DNA of 64,000 bases, taken from assembly GCF_000799715.1 (NCBI RefSeq), contig NZ_JUHG01000018.1:186001-250000 (forward strand). Direction: 5' to 3'. Shown one piece after another: positions 17,380 to 25,969 of this stretch; positions within the stretch are counted from its first letter, which is position 1, and each line of letters starts with the position of its first letter. This DNA comes from Martinezella rhizogenes. GTDB taxonomy: Bacteria; Pseudomonadota; Alphaproteobacteria; Rhizobiales; Rhizobiaceae. The translations under genes and the position numbers were made by a program. Under the pieces are notes generated by a model. That model had not been told where the DNA came from. It saw nothing but the letters and a program-made list of their open reading frames with translations, and searched no databases.

Positions 17380-17955
17380 TCAGAACAGCCGTTCGCGGAT
17401 ATAGATCGTATCGCCCGCCAGCACCGGATCCGAGATGCCGACACGACCGGTCATGACATGACCGTTGATCTTGCGGGTCACATCGGCATTGGCCTGGTTG
17501 GCGCGGCTGCTGAAGCCGCCAGCGACTGCGATGGCGTTCTGGATCGTCATGCCGGGCACGTAGGAATATTGGCCGGGCTGGCCGACTTCGCCCATGATGT
17601 AGACCGAGCGGTAGCGGTCGATATCGATGGTGACATCGGGATCGCGGATATAGCCCTGGCGAAGTTTCTGCGCGATCTGGCCGGAAAGCTGCTGCAGCGT
17701 GCGGCCGCGGGCAGGGACCTGGCCGATCAGCGGGAAGGCGATATAGCCGGCCTGGTCGATCGTATAGGTGTTGGTCAGGCCTTCCTGATCGAAGACGGTC
17801 ACGCGCAGGCGATCGCCGCTATCCAGCATATAGGGCTGGATCGTCGCTTCACTGAAGGCCTTCGGCGCGGGCTGATAGGTGTTGCAGCCGCTGAGCGCGG
17901 CGCTCACGGCAGCCATGCCGAATGCCAGGACAATCTTTGGCTTTGTGAAGGGCAT
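17380..17955 (-). CDS. Polysaccharide export lipoprotein (Wza/OPX family)
   Basis: A 191-residue lipoprotein: signal peptide MPFTKPKIVLAFGMAAVSAALSGC with acylated Cys24. It is followed by the Poly_export domain (YMLDSGDRLRVTVF, GYIAFPLIGQVPA) and an SLBB domain (VYIMGEVGQPGQYSY). Short OPX proteins of this size lack the C-terminal membrane-spanning helix of E. coli Wza, so they may need another barrel partner to cross the outer membrane. It is the first gene of the leftward operon and diverges from the Wzc-like gene across 192 bases. The start at 17955 is chosen to place the lipobox correctly. Confidence 0.9.
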   Translation of the reverse strand: MPFTKPKIVLAFGMAAVSAALSGCNTYQPAPKAFSEATIQPYMLDSGDRLRVTVFDQEGLTNTYTIDQAGYIAFPLIGQVPARGRTLQQLSGQIAQKLRQGYIRDPDVTIDIDRYRSVYIMGEVGQPGQYSYVPGMTIQNAIAVAGGFSSRANQANADVTRKINGHVMTGRVGISDPVLAGDTIYIRERLF

Positions 17956-18147
17956 TTCGCGCTCACGGATGAGGAAATTCACTGCCGTCGTTATCGATCC
18001 GTTAGGGTTAACGGTCGGTAAAGAGCGAAGAAAAATCCGCGTCATTTATTAGTAGTCGCGAAAGTAATACTGAAAAATACTATTAACGCTTGGGTTACTA
18101 TAGTCGTTTACGATTAAACTTGGCTTTATATTATGGAGTTCTTGTAT

Positions 18148-20331
18148 ATGCCCGGCATCAACAACAGCCAGCAGGATGTTGATATTGATCTGGCGCTGCT
18201 CTTTCGCGCCATATGGCAGCGACGGCTGCGGGTCATCGTCATTACGCTCGCCGGCGCATGTCTGGCCTTCGCCATCGCCAAGGTCGTCTCTCCGGAATAT
18301 CGCAGCGAAACCCGCATCCTGATCGAGCAGCGCGCGCCGGCATTCGCGACGACGACGCAGAACAACGACGCGGGCGCGGCTCCCTTGCTGGACGAGCTTA
18401 ATATCGCCAGCCAGGTGCAGATCCTGCAATCGGCCGATCTCGTCAAGCAGGTGATCACCAATCTGAAGCTTTACGAGCATCCGGAATTTGACGCGGCGAC
18501 CAGAAGCTCGGCTTTTTCCGACATTCTGGTCATGCTGCACCTGAAGAAGAGCTCGCTCGACAAAGCGCCGGAAGAGCGGATGCTCGATGCCTTCACCAAC
18601 CGGCTGCAGGTCTATCAGATCAACAGTTCCCGCGTGATCGGCGTCAGCTTCACTTCCCGCGATCCGGATCTGGCGGCCAGCGTTCCGAACGCGATGGCGC
18701 AGGTCTATCTGTCGATGCAGAGCGGCGCCAAGCTCGATTCCAATAGCGAGGCGACGCGCTGGCTGGAGCCGGAGATCACCAATCTGCGCGAGAAGGTCAG
18801 CGAGGCCGAAAAGAAGGTCGCCGACTACCGCTCCGCCAACGGTCTTCTTCAGACCAGCGACACCAATACGTTCGCGACCCAGCAGCTTGCCGATATTTCC
18901 GGTCAGCTGGCACAGGTGCGCGGCGAAAGGGCCAATGCCGAAGCGCGCGCACAGGCCGTACGCGGTGCGCTCGCCTCCGGCCGATCCACCGATGCGCTGA
19001 CCGACGTCTCGGGCTCGCAGACCATCCAGCGGCTGAAGGCAACGGAATCCGGTCTGGAATCGCAGATTTCGGATCTGTCCACGAGCCTGATGGAGGGGCA
19101 TCCCCGACTGAAGAGCCTGCGCGCCCAGCTGACCGACATCCGCCAGCAGATCGACCGCGAGACCCAAAAGATTCTCGCCAGCATCGAGAGCGAAGCCAAG
19201 GTCGCGCAGTTGCGTGAACAGCAGCTCGTGGGGCAATCGAACACGCTGAAAGCGGATAGCGCCCGGGCAGGGCAGGATGAAGTCGGCCTCAACGCTCTGG
19301 TACGGGAAGCGACCGCGCAACGGCAATTGCTGGAAACCTATCTCGCCCGCTATCGCGAGGCCGCATCCCGCGTCAACAAGAATTCAAGCCCGGCGGATGC
19401 CCGCGTCGTCTCCCAGGCCGTCGAGCCGGTCGATCCCTATTTCCCGAAGGTTGGACCGATCGTCGTCGTCGCCGCGCTCGCATCCTTTCTCCTGACCTGC
19501 ATCGTCATCATGCTGATGGAGCTCTTCAGCGGCCGCGCCCTGCGACCCGTTGGCCCGGCGGAGCGCGAGGCTTTGGTTCAGAAAGAAAGCGCTGCTCATC
19601 CGCTAACCGCTGCCAACGCACAACAGAGTGCTGTGCCGGCAAGCATGCTCTCCGTCGCTGCCGATCAGGCATTGGCGCGGGATATGGAAGAGGCGGTCGA
19701 TCTTGGACATTTGCCGCAAGCGGCCGCGGAAGACGAGGAAGATTTCTCCATTCAGTCGGTCGCCGACTATCTGATCGGCCACGACTCCCGCCTCGCCATT
19801 GCTATATCGCCGACCGGTGACAATGGCTCCACGGCGACCGTGATGCTGGCACGCACCATCGCCGATGCCGGATGCCGGATCGTGCTGGTCGATATGACGG
19901 GAACCGGCTGCCCATCACGGCTGATGGCCGAATCCGACGATCTTTCGGGGGTGACGGACCTGCTCTGCGGTGAGGCCGCCTTCGCCGACACTATTCATCC
20001 GGATCGCCTGTCCGACGCCCATCTCGTGCCGCAGGGCACCAGCGATGTCGGTCGCGCCATGCGCGGCGCGGATCGCCTGTCGCTCATCCTCGATGCGCTC
20101 GGTTCGGCCTATGACATCGTTCTGGTCGAATGCGGCGCGGCAGATGTCTCCGGCGTCGCCAAACTGACGCGCAGCAAGGATACGGAAATTCTGCTCTCCA
20201 TGCCGGAGCCTGACGAAAGCCAGTTCATGGCAGCGATGACGGAATTCCAGAAGGCTGGCTACGAGCACATCATCCTGATGTCCGGCTGGCGCGTTGAGCA
20301 TGGCTCCGACGCCCGCCAGCACGCCGCCTGA
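18148..20331 (+). CDS. Wzc/ExoP-like polysaccharide co-polymerase with degenerate kinase domain
   Basis: A 727-residue inner-membrane protein. TM1 is at about 28-48, followed by a periplasmic Wzz domain with long coiled coils (about 215-400) and the GNVR-like region, TM2 at about 436-457, a linker, then a cytoplasmic ATPase-like domain (about 540-710). In a true BY-kinase the Walker A is GEGKST; here it is GDNGST (557-562), so the lysine is gone. Walker A' keeps Asp582 but not the second Asp, and the Walker B acid is Glu661 instead of Asp. No C-terminal tyrosine cluster exists. It probably controls chain length and export without autokinase activity. The ATG at 18148 has GGAG 9 bases upstream. 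Confidence 0.87.
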   Translation: MPGINNSQQDVDIDLALLFRAIWQRRLRVIVITLAGACLAFAIAKVVSPEYRSETRILIEQRAPAFATTTQNNDAGAAPLLDELNIASQVQILQSADLVKQVITNLKLYEHPEFDAATRSSAFSDILVMLHLKKSSLDKAPEERMLDAFTNRLQVYQINSSRVIGVSFTSRDPDLAASVPNAMAQVYLSMQSGAKLDSNSEATRWLEPEITNLREKVSEAEKKVADYRSANGLLQTSDTNTFATQQLADISGQLAQVRGERANAEARAQAVRGALASGRSTDALTDVSGSQTIQRLKATESGLESQISDLSTSLMEGHPRLKSLRAQLTDIRQQIDRETQKILASIESEAKVAQLREQQLVGQSNTLKADSARAGQDEVGLNALVREATAQRQLLETYLARYREAASRVNKNSSPADARVVSQAVEPVDPYFPKVGPIVVVAALASFLLTCIVIMLMELFSGRALRPVGPAEREALVQKESAAHPLTAANAQQSAVPASMLSVAADQALARDMEEAVDLGHLPQAAAEDEEDFSIQSVADYLIGHDSRLAIAISPTGDNGSTATVMLARTIADAGCRIVLVDMTGTGCPSRLMAESDDLSGVTDLLCGEAAFADTIHPDRLSDAHLVPQGTSDVGRAMRGADRLSLILDALGSAYDIVLVECGAADVSGVAKLTRSKDTEILLSMPEPDESQFMAAMTEFQKAGYEHIILMSGWRVEHGSDARQHAA

Positions 20332-21618
20332 TCAATCCTTGTCGGCTTCTTCCGTCGAAGAGGCGTTGCTGCCCTGCCGCGAGCGCTGTCGCTGGATCAG
20401 CCCATAGAGCCACGGACTGGCCTTGATGGCTGCCTTGGCGCGGGTGATGCTTCTTTGCACGAAAGCCGCGACATGACCGACCGCCGAGACCGGCAGGATC
20501 AGGTCGTGCTGCACGGTCTCCACCGGACACCAGGAGCGCTTGTAGCCCTGATCACCGATGCCGAAGTCGAAGAGGGCAACACCCTCGCGATGCAGCCGCT
20601 CGATCATCAGCCAGAACAGCAGTTCTCCTGGGCTTGCCTCCGGAACCAGCGTCTCGTCGATCGAGGCGAACTGGCAGATCACGTGATCGCCCTTGCGTGA
20701 GAGAGCGGCGATCGCCGGAATGTGCCCCTCATGCTCGCCCTTCAATCGCAGCGCGTGCATCTCGAGCGTGATGTCGACTCCTCCCGCGTCCCGATGCGCC
20801 AATAGCCGGTGCAGCGCGGATTGGGTCGGCGCATCCTGGAACACGTCCGGCAGACCCGCCTCCTTGAAGCGAACCGCCTTCTGCCGAAAGAACAGGTCGA
20901 GTAGCGCATCCTGTTGATCAGGCCCTGCGATCACATGCTCATAACCGCCCTTGTCATCGAGGATGCGGCTCTGATGTTTGAATTTCTTGCGCCGCCGCTT
21001 TGCATTCACCTGCTTCAGCGTCGTTTCAAAGGAGCCGAGGAAGGGCAGTTGAAAGGCGTGGTTCTGATTTTCGACTGATGGCAGCGAGGCGAGGGGGCTT
21101 TTGCGGCCGCGCCAGGTGAGCGGCACGTTGCGCAGCAGCATCAAGTCGGCCTTACCCCGCAATATCAGCGCGATCTCCGCCTGTAGCGAGGCCGTCATGC
21201 CATTGCCCACGGCTTCCTGAAACTCTGCGGAAAATAGGCCAGTATTGATGTTGCTATGACGTGCGCCGATGAATTCGGCACGGCGCACGCCCTTGGAGCG
21301 AATGATCTCCAGCGGCAGGATAAAGGCGGTGCGGCCATTGAAGGAGCCGTGGACGATTGCCAGTCGATGCCCAGAGGTTTCGACCCAGGCCGCGCACCAG
21401 TCATAGCTCTGGTGGAGCGAGGCGAGAGCGTCTTGCTCCAACGCTCGCCACTCGGCCTCCAGCGGCGCCATGTTGTCGAAGACCTTGATGTCGATACTGC
21501 GACCAGCTGCCGACGGCACGGCAGCGGACCCAATATTCCCGCGCACCGCATTCGTAGCGGGCATGTCGGCGATATCGAATTTCTGCCTCTGCACCTGATG
21601 TCTCCAATCGGACGGCAT
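20332..21618 (-). CDS. CelD/GNAT-type acyltransferase of the exopolysaccharide locus
   Basis: A 428-residue cytoplasmic protein of the BioF2-like/GNAT_acetyltransf_6 group (CelD of cellulose clusters). The first half contains WRALEQDALASLHQSYDW, typical of this group. The second half has the GNAT-like fold with HIPAIAALSRKGDHVICQFAS, then LLFWLMIERLHREGVALFDFGIGDQGYKRSW, where FDFGxGDxxYK is the family signature. It likely adds an acyl group to a nucleotide sugar or repeat unit. Its stop codon directly abuts the stop of the convergent wzc-like gene with no base between. In Agrobacterium a CelD-like gene is also reported near upp genes; I place it in this locus by context. Confidence 0.78.
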   Translation of the reverse strand: MPSDWRHQVQRQKFDIADMPATNAVRGNIGSAAVPSAAGRSIDIKVFDNMAPLEAEWRALEQDALASLHQSYDWCAAWVETSGHRLAIVHGSFNGRTAFILPLEIIRSKGVRRAEFIGARHSNINTGLFSAEFQEAVGNGMTASLQAEIALILRGKADLMLLRNVPLTWRGRKSPLASLPSVENQNHAFQLPFLGSFETTLKQVNAKRRRKKFKHQSRILDDKGGYEHVIAGPDQQDALLDLFFRQKAVRFKEAGLPDVFQDAPTQSALHRLLAHRDAGGVDITLEMHALRLKGEHEGHIPAIAALSRKGDHVICQFASIDETLVPEASPGELLFWLMIERLHREGVALFDFGIGDQGYKRSWCPVETVQHDLILPVSAVGHVAAFVQRSITRAKAAIKASPWLYGLIQRQRSRQGSNASSTEEADKD

Positions 21619-21733
21619 TCGGATACAGTCTTCGCTCAGGCGGCTTATTTTTGATTTAAGGTGACGTCATGCGAAGGATTTCCCGCTCATCACGGTTATC
21701 CTCGCGTTAATCCGTGATCGTTTGACCACGCAT

Positions 21734-21943
21734 TTATCGCGGGCGCGGCCCGGCCATCCACTTGATGATCCCCATCGCCGGCAGCACCCAGATGATGCCG
21801 CTCACGAAGAAATAGAGGAAATGCATCCAGCCGGGTTGATCGGCCAGCGTGCGCACCGCCACGATCATCGCCACGATTGCATAGATCACGACCAAAAGGA
21901 CGAGCAGGATCATCCCGACAAATTTGCGCAGGCGAAGGGGCAC
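21734..21943 (-). CDS. DUF2842 small membrane protein
   Basis: A 69-residue protein with two transmembrane helices (about 9-31 and 42-62), ending in IIKWMAGPRPR, the conserved end of DUF2842. It starts with GTG at 21943, preceded by AGAGGAG. The frame is open further upstream, but the longer form would put a basic non-membrane extension in front. It is divergent from ctaA. Its function is unknown; the ctaA neighbourhood suggests, weakly, a link with membrane or respiratory assembly. Confidence 0.8.
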   Translation of the reverse strand: MPLRLRKFVGMILLVLLVVIYAIVAMIVAVRTLADQPGWMHFLYFFVSGIIWVLPAMGIIKWMAGPRPR

Positions 21944-22056
21944 GGAATGGTTTCTCCTCTTACGACGGCATACCGCGACGGCATGCCGCAAACTCCCAGG
22001 ACTTGTTTTGCACGCCCCCATCAGGCAAATCAACAGGCGCATTGAAGGGAGACACC

Positions 22057-23160
22057 ATGGCTGTCGCTAATTTGACGTCGGAACAGGCTGTTTTGAACGA
22101 AGTGGCCCGTCAGGACCGCAATCGCCGTGCTATCCGCATCTGGCTCGGTTGCGTGCTTCTGGCGCTTTTTGCCCTCGTGCTGGTGGGTGGCGCAACGCGG
22201 CTCACCGAATCCGGCCTGTCGATCACAGAATGGCAGCCGATCCATGGCGTCATCCCGCCGCTCAATGCACAGGAATGGCAGGAGGAGTTCGACCTTTACA
22301 AGCGCATCCCGCAGTTTCAGCTGTTGAACAGGGATATGACGGTTGACGAGTTCAAGAGCATCTTCTGGTGGGAGTGGGCGCATCGCTTTCTTGCCCGCGC
22401 CATGGGCATCATCTTCGGCGTACCCTTGCTGTTCTTCGTGCTCAGCGGCCGTGTCGAGCGCAAGCTATGGTTGCCGCTTGGCGGCATTTTCCTGCTCGGC
22501 GGGCTGCAGGGAGCGATCGGCTGGTGGATGGTATCATCAGGCCTGCAAGCGCGTACCGACGTCAGCCAGTATCGTCTCGCCACCCACCTTGTCACCGCCT
22601 GTCTGATTTTCGCCGCCTGCATGTGGTTCATGCGAGCGCTGTCGCCGCATTCGAACGAGCCGGCGCCGACGCGCTATTCGGCGAAACTTGCCGGCCTCAT
22701 CGCTTTCATGGCGCTGTTCCAGATCTATCTCGGCGCGCTCGTTGCCGGCCTCGACGCGGGCATGTCCTACAATACTTGGCCGCTGATGGATGGGGCGGTA
22801 GTGCCGGGCGGATTGTTCGTGCAGTCGCCTGGGTGGATCAATTTCTTTGAGAACCCGAAGATGGTGCAATATGTCCATCGCCTCGGCGCCTATGCGCTCT
22901 TCGCCGTCGTCGCGATCAACATGATCATTTCACTGCGCGCCGCGGCGGAGACCACTCATGCCCGCCGTTCGGTTGTGCTGTTCGTGCTGGTGCTGATTCA
23001 GGCGGTCCTGGGTATTACGACGCTGCTGTTGCAGGTGCCGCTGCATCTGGCGCTCGCCCATCAGGCCGGCGCGCTTGTCGTCTTCGGCTTCGCCATCGCC
23101 AACTGGCGCGGTTTTTACGGAGAATATCCGCGCCAGACGGTCATTGCCGTGAGGGACTAA
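22057..23160 (+). CDS. ctaA: Heme A synthase
   Basis: The 367-residue enzyme oxidises the C8 methyl of heme O to the formyl group of heme A, needed for aa3-type cytochrome c oxidase. It has eight hydrophobic helices. Conserved heme-ligand and substrate regions are visible: GGATRLTESGLSITEW, FWWEWAHRFLAR, YRLATHLVTAC, SYNTWPLMDG, YVHRLGAY and LHLALAHQAGA. Length is typical for the proteobacterial type. The ATG at 22057 follows AAGGGAG. It stands as a single gene. Confidence 0.96.
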   Translation: MAVANLTSEQAVLNEVARQDRNRRAIRIWLGCVLLALFALVLVGGATRLTESGLSITEWQPIHGVIPPLNAQEWQEEFDLYKRIPQFQLLNRDMTVDEFKSIFWWEWAHRFLARAMGIIFGVPLLFFVLSGRVERKLWLPLGGIFLLGGLQGAIGWWMVSSGLQARTDVSQYRLATHLVTACLIFAACMWFMRALSPHSNEPAPTRYSAKLAGLIAFMALFQIYLGALVAGLDAGMSYNTWPLMDGAVVPGGLFVQSPGWINFFENPKMVQYVHRLGAYALFAVVAINMIISLRAAAETTHARRSVVLFVLVLIQAVLGITTLLLQVPLHLALAHQAGALVVFGFAIANWRGFYGEYPRQTVIAVRD

Positions 23161-23197
23161 GGCGGATGACCTGCTCGCCCTCTTGTTTCGCAAAGCT

Positions 23198-24571
23198 TCA
23201 GCGCGACGCAATATTGCTGGGCGCAGACGACAGACGCGCCACCACCTGTATGCGTTTGAATTCGCCGCGCTTGAAGGCAGCCAGGAAGCGGGCGTAATCC
23301 TTAAAGACCACGCAGCCGTTCGATTCGCCGCGGCCTCCTCTGAGCATGTATGAGTGAGTGAGCAAGCCGTCGCGGCCATAGACGCGGGCGCCGTTCGTGG
23401 GTGTCAGGCGCAGCGCCTGAACGCCATGGAACAGACTTTCCCTATATGTCAGGTCATAAGTTTCAGGCGGCGTCGGGCCGGTGTTTTTGCGGTCGACATA
23501 GCGGGGATTGTCACGCATGTGGCCGAGGCCGGAATGCGCTTCGAGGCGTTCGCCGCTCGGCAGATAGACGGTTCCAGCCGAGATATCGTAGATGGCGGTG
23601 CCTTTGCCGCCGCGCGGGCTGATGGCCGCGAAGGGGTTGAGGAAGGGTTTCGGCCTGGTTTCATCGTCGTCCGTCTTGGCGTAGGCCATCGGACGCGCGG
23701 GCGGTGCGGCGACAACCGTGTCGTCACTGCGGGACCTGACAGGCGCAGCCGAGGCGACAACGGGCGCCCTTTCCACTACATGTTCCGGGCGGGAAAGCGG
23801 TATCACGCTCGGCAGGTTCGCGGCGACCGGCAAGGTCTCTGCGACAGGCAGATCGGTGTCCTTTGCAGGAAGCGGTACGGCATCGACCTCAGCCGGCGCG
23901 CCGGCAAGGGGAGCAGCGGAAGCAATTTCAACCGGCCGCGGGGCGGCGTTTGCCGGCGCGGCCGTCGGCAAGGATGCGGCGGCATATCTGACCTGCATCA
24001 GCGATTGCACTGTGCTGGCGAAGTTGAGAGCGATCACCTTGCGCAGATGGTCGATTGCGGCGGGCGACGCCGCTATGACCGGACGGTTGCCCTTGATGCT
24101 TGACGCCGAAGCCTGCGCCTGTCGAAACTCGGAGGCCTGCTGCGCAAGGGCGCTTGCAAGCTGTGCCCGCATCGCATCGGCAGCGGTTGCCTTGGGCTGT
24201 ACGACGACGTCCCTAGTCGCCGTATATCCGGCCCCGCCGATCGGCGCGTCGGCCGGCACGCTGCTTGCGTGACTTGGCTGGTGCATCGGCAAGGTCTGGC
24301 TCGCCAGGCGGGCAGGGCGTGTCAGATGGCTTTGCGGCACGATGAAAGCAGATGCCCTCGGCGTGAACGAATCTATCGCCGACATATTCGCGCCAGGCAG
24401 GGACAGGACCATCGATTGCGTGGTGATCAGGGTCGCCGCTACCCAGGCGAAAACCACCACCGAGATACCGGTGACGACGGTGCCGGGACTGATCCCGGAG
24501 GATTTGTTCCGGCGCAAAGCAGGCCCGGAACGGGAATTGATGTTACCGAACGTCTCGGCCGCAAACGCCAT
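23198..24571 (-). CDS. DUF2778 (Tlde1-like) membrane-anchored protein
   Basis: A 457-residue protein with one N-terminal transmembrane helix (about 30-50), a long Pro/Ala-rich, low-complexity middle (about 60-310) and a C-terminal DUF2778 domain (about 320-445). The domain shows AIYDISAGTVYLPSGERLEAHSG and RGGRGESNGCVVFKDY, a His...Ser-x-GC arrangement like L,D-transpeptidases. In Salmonella the related Tlde1 is a peptidoglycan-cutting L,D-transpeptidase-like toxin. Here the anchor and lack of type VI secretion or immunity neighbours suggest a housekeeping role at the cell wall, which is inference. The frame is open to 24679, but the start at 24571 gives MAFAAETFGN just before the helix. Confidence 0.78.
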   Translation of the reverse strand: MAFAAETFGNINSRSGPALRRNKSSGISPGTVVTGISVVVFAWVAATLITTQSMVLSLPGANMSAIDSFTPRASAFIVPQSHLTRPARLASQTLPMHQPSHASSVPADAPIGGAGYTATRDVVVQPKATAADAMRAQLASALAQQASEFRQAQASASSIKGNRPVIAASPAAIDHLRKVIALNFASTVQSLMQVRYAAASLPTAAPANAAPRPVEIASAAPLAGAPAEVDAVPLPAKDTDLPVAETLPVAANLPSVIPLSRPEHVVERAPVVASAAPVRSRSDDTVVAAPPARPMAYAKTDDDETRPKPFLNPFAAISPRGGKGTAIYDISAGTVYLPSGERLEAHSGLGHMRDNPRYVDRKNTGPTPPETYDLTYRESLFHGVQALRLTPTNGARVYGRDGLLTHSYMLRGGRGESNGCVVFKDYARFLAAFKRGEFKRIQVVARLSSAPSNIASR

Positions 24572-24950
24572 GATACTCTTGATCCAAACTACATACGCAC
24601 CATGCCGGCTCACAAAGGTATCCGTGCCGGGACGCGTAATCTGCGTCCGGACGCCACTCTGCCGGCTGTCGGAAAGCATGCCGAATTATGGTAACCAATT
24701 CCTTTACGCCGGCTCGATCCTGAAAATTGCTTTATGAGCCATGACCGTAGCCGCAGTGTCCCGAAATGGTTGGTGCAGGCCGTAGGGAGTGAATGTGGCG
24801 TAAGTATCACACGCAATCATTTTTTTGTTTTGGTGATGAATTAGGTGTGGGCGGAGACAGCTCACTTGTCCGCAAGGCAATCGTCAAAATGCATTCGGCG
24901 GCCGGAATGAAATCCCGACCGCCGAAAATTGGAAGTGCCGCTGAGAGGTC
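24572..24950. other. Intergenic region between argC and the DUF2778 gene, with a hairpin
   Basis: The 379 bases separate two leftward genes. Near the argC end an 8-bp inverted repeat, TTCGGCGG (24894-24901) with CCGCCGAA (24919-24926), could form the argC terminator. The T-run on the minus strand is weak. The rest should contain the promoter for the DUF2778 gene. No gene is convincing here. Confidence 0.45.
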
Positions 24951-25883
24951 TTAGGCGGAGAGCATCAGGTCCATGTTCTGGACCGCGGCACCCGAGGCGC
25001 CCTTGCCGAGATTGTCGAGCAGGGCGACGAGATTGACCTGGGTGGTGCCCGGCGTGCCGAACACGAACAGCTTCATCGTATCCTTGCCGGCCAGTTCGAC
25101 CGCATTGACGCGCGGCAGGGCGCGGCTGTCCGCAAGCGGGACGACCTGTACGATGTCCTGGCCGGCAAAATGCGCGGCAAGCGCGACATGGATGCTGTCC
25201 ATCGTCGCGCCTTCGGCGAGGTCGTCGAGATACAACGGCACCTGCACGATCATGCCCTGCGGGAACTTGCCGACCGACGGCGAGAAGATCGGCGCGCGAT
25301 CGAGCAGCCCATGCGTCGTCATTTCCGGCACATGCTTATGGGTCAGCGGCAGACCGTAGAGAAAATGCGGCGCGGTAATCGCATCCGGATGATCGGCATT
25401 TTCCATCTGCGCGATCATCTGCTTGCCGCCGCCGGTGTAGCCGGAAACGGCATTGACAGTCACGGGATAGCCGTCCGGCAAGATGCCGGCGTTGCGCAGC
25501 GGCCGAATGAGGGCGATAGCGCCGGTCGGATAGCAGCCAGGATTGGCGACGAAACGCGCGCTCGTGATCTTGCCGCCCTGATCCTTGTCCATTTCGGCAA
25601 AGCCATAGGCCCAATCCGGATGCACGCGGAAGGCGGTCGAGGTGTCGATGACGCGGACATTGTTGTTGGCCGAGACCATCTTCACCGCTTCCTTCGACGC
25701 ATCGTCGGGCAGGCAAAGAATGGCGATGTCGGCGCTGTTCAGCATGTCCTCGCGCATTGCGGCATTGCGGCGCTCCGCTTCCGGAATGGACAGAAGCTCG
25801 ACGTCGCGGCGGTCGGCCATGCGCGTGCGGATCTGCAAGCCCGTGGTGCCGTGTTCGCCATCGATGAAGATCTTCGGTGCCAT
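24951..25883 (-). CDS. argC: N-acetyl-gamma-glutamyl-phosphate reductase
   Basis: The 310-residue enzyme reduces N-acetylglutamyl phosphate to the semialdehyde with NADPH in arginine synthesis. It begins KIFIDGEHGTTGLQIRTR, a Rossmann variant typical of the short type 2 ArgC, and carries the catalytic Cys117 in FVANPGCYPTGA. The HKHVPEMT segment holds the conserved His. It follows speB on the same strand after 86 bases. Arginine synthesis and polyamine metabolism are thus adjacent. Confidence 0.95.
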   Translation of the reverse strand: MAPKIFIDGEHGTTGLQIRTRMADRRDVELLSIPEAERRNAAMREDMLNSADIAILCLPDDASKEAVKMVSANNNVRVIDTSTAFRVHPDWAYGFAEMDKDQGGKITSARFVANPGCYPTGAIALIRPLRNAGILPDGYPVTVNAVSGYTGGGKQMIAQMENADHPDAITAPHFLYGLPLTHKHVPEMTTHGLLDRAPIFSPSVGKFPQGMIVQVPLYLDDLAEGATMDSIHVALAAHFAGQDIVQVVPLADSRALPRVNAVELAGKDTMKLFVFGTPGTTQVNLVALLDNLGKGASGAAVQNMDLMLSA

Positions 25884-25969
25884 GTCTTTATTCCTGCTCT
25901 TTCAATAGGTTCAGAATGTTTCCGGACTCAGTTTGCCATGAAGTTGATTCAGAATGATAACAGCTGGTC

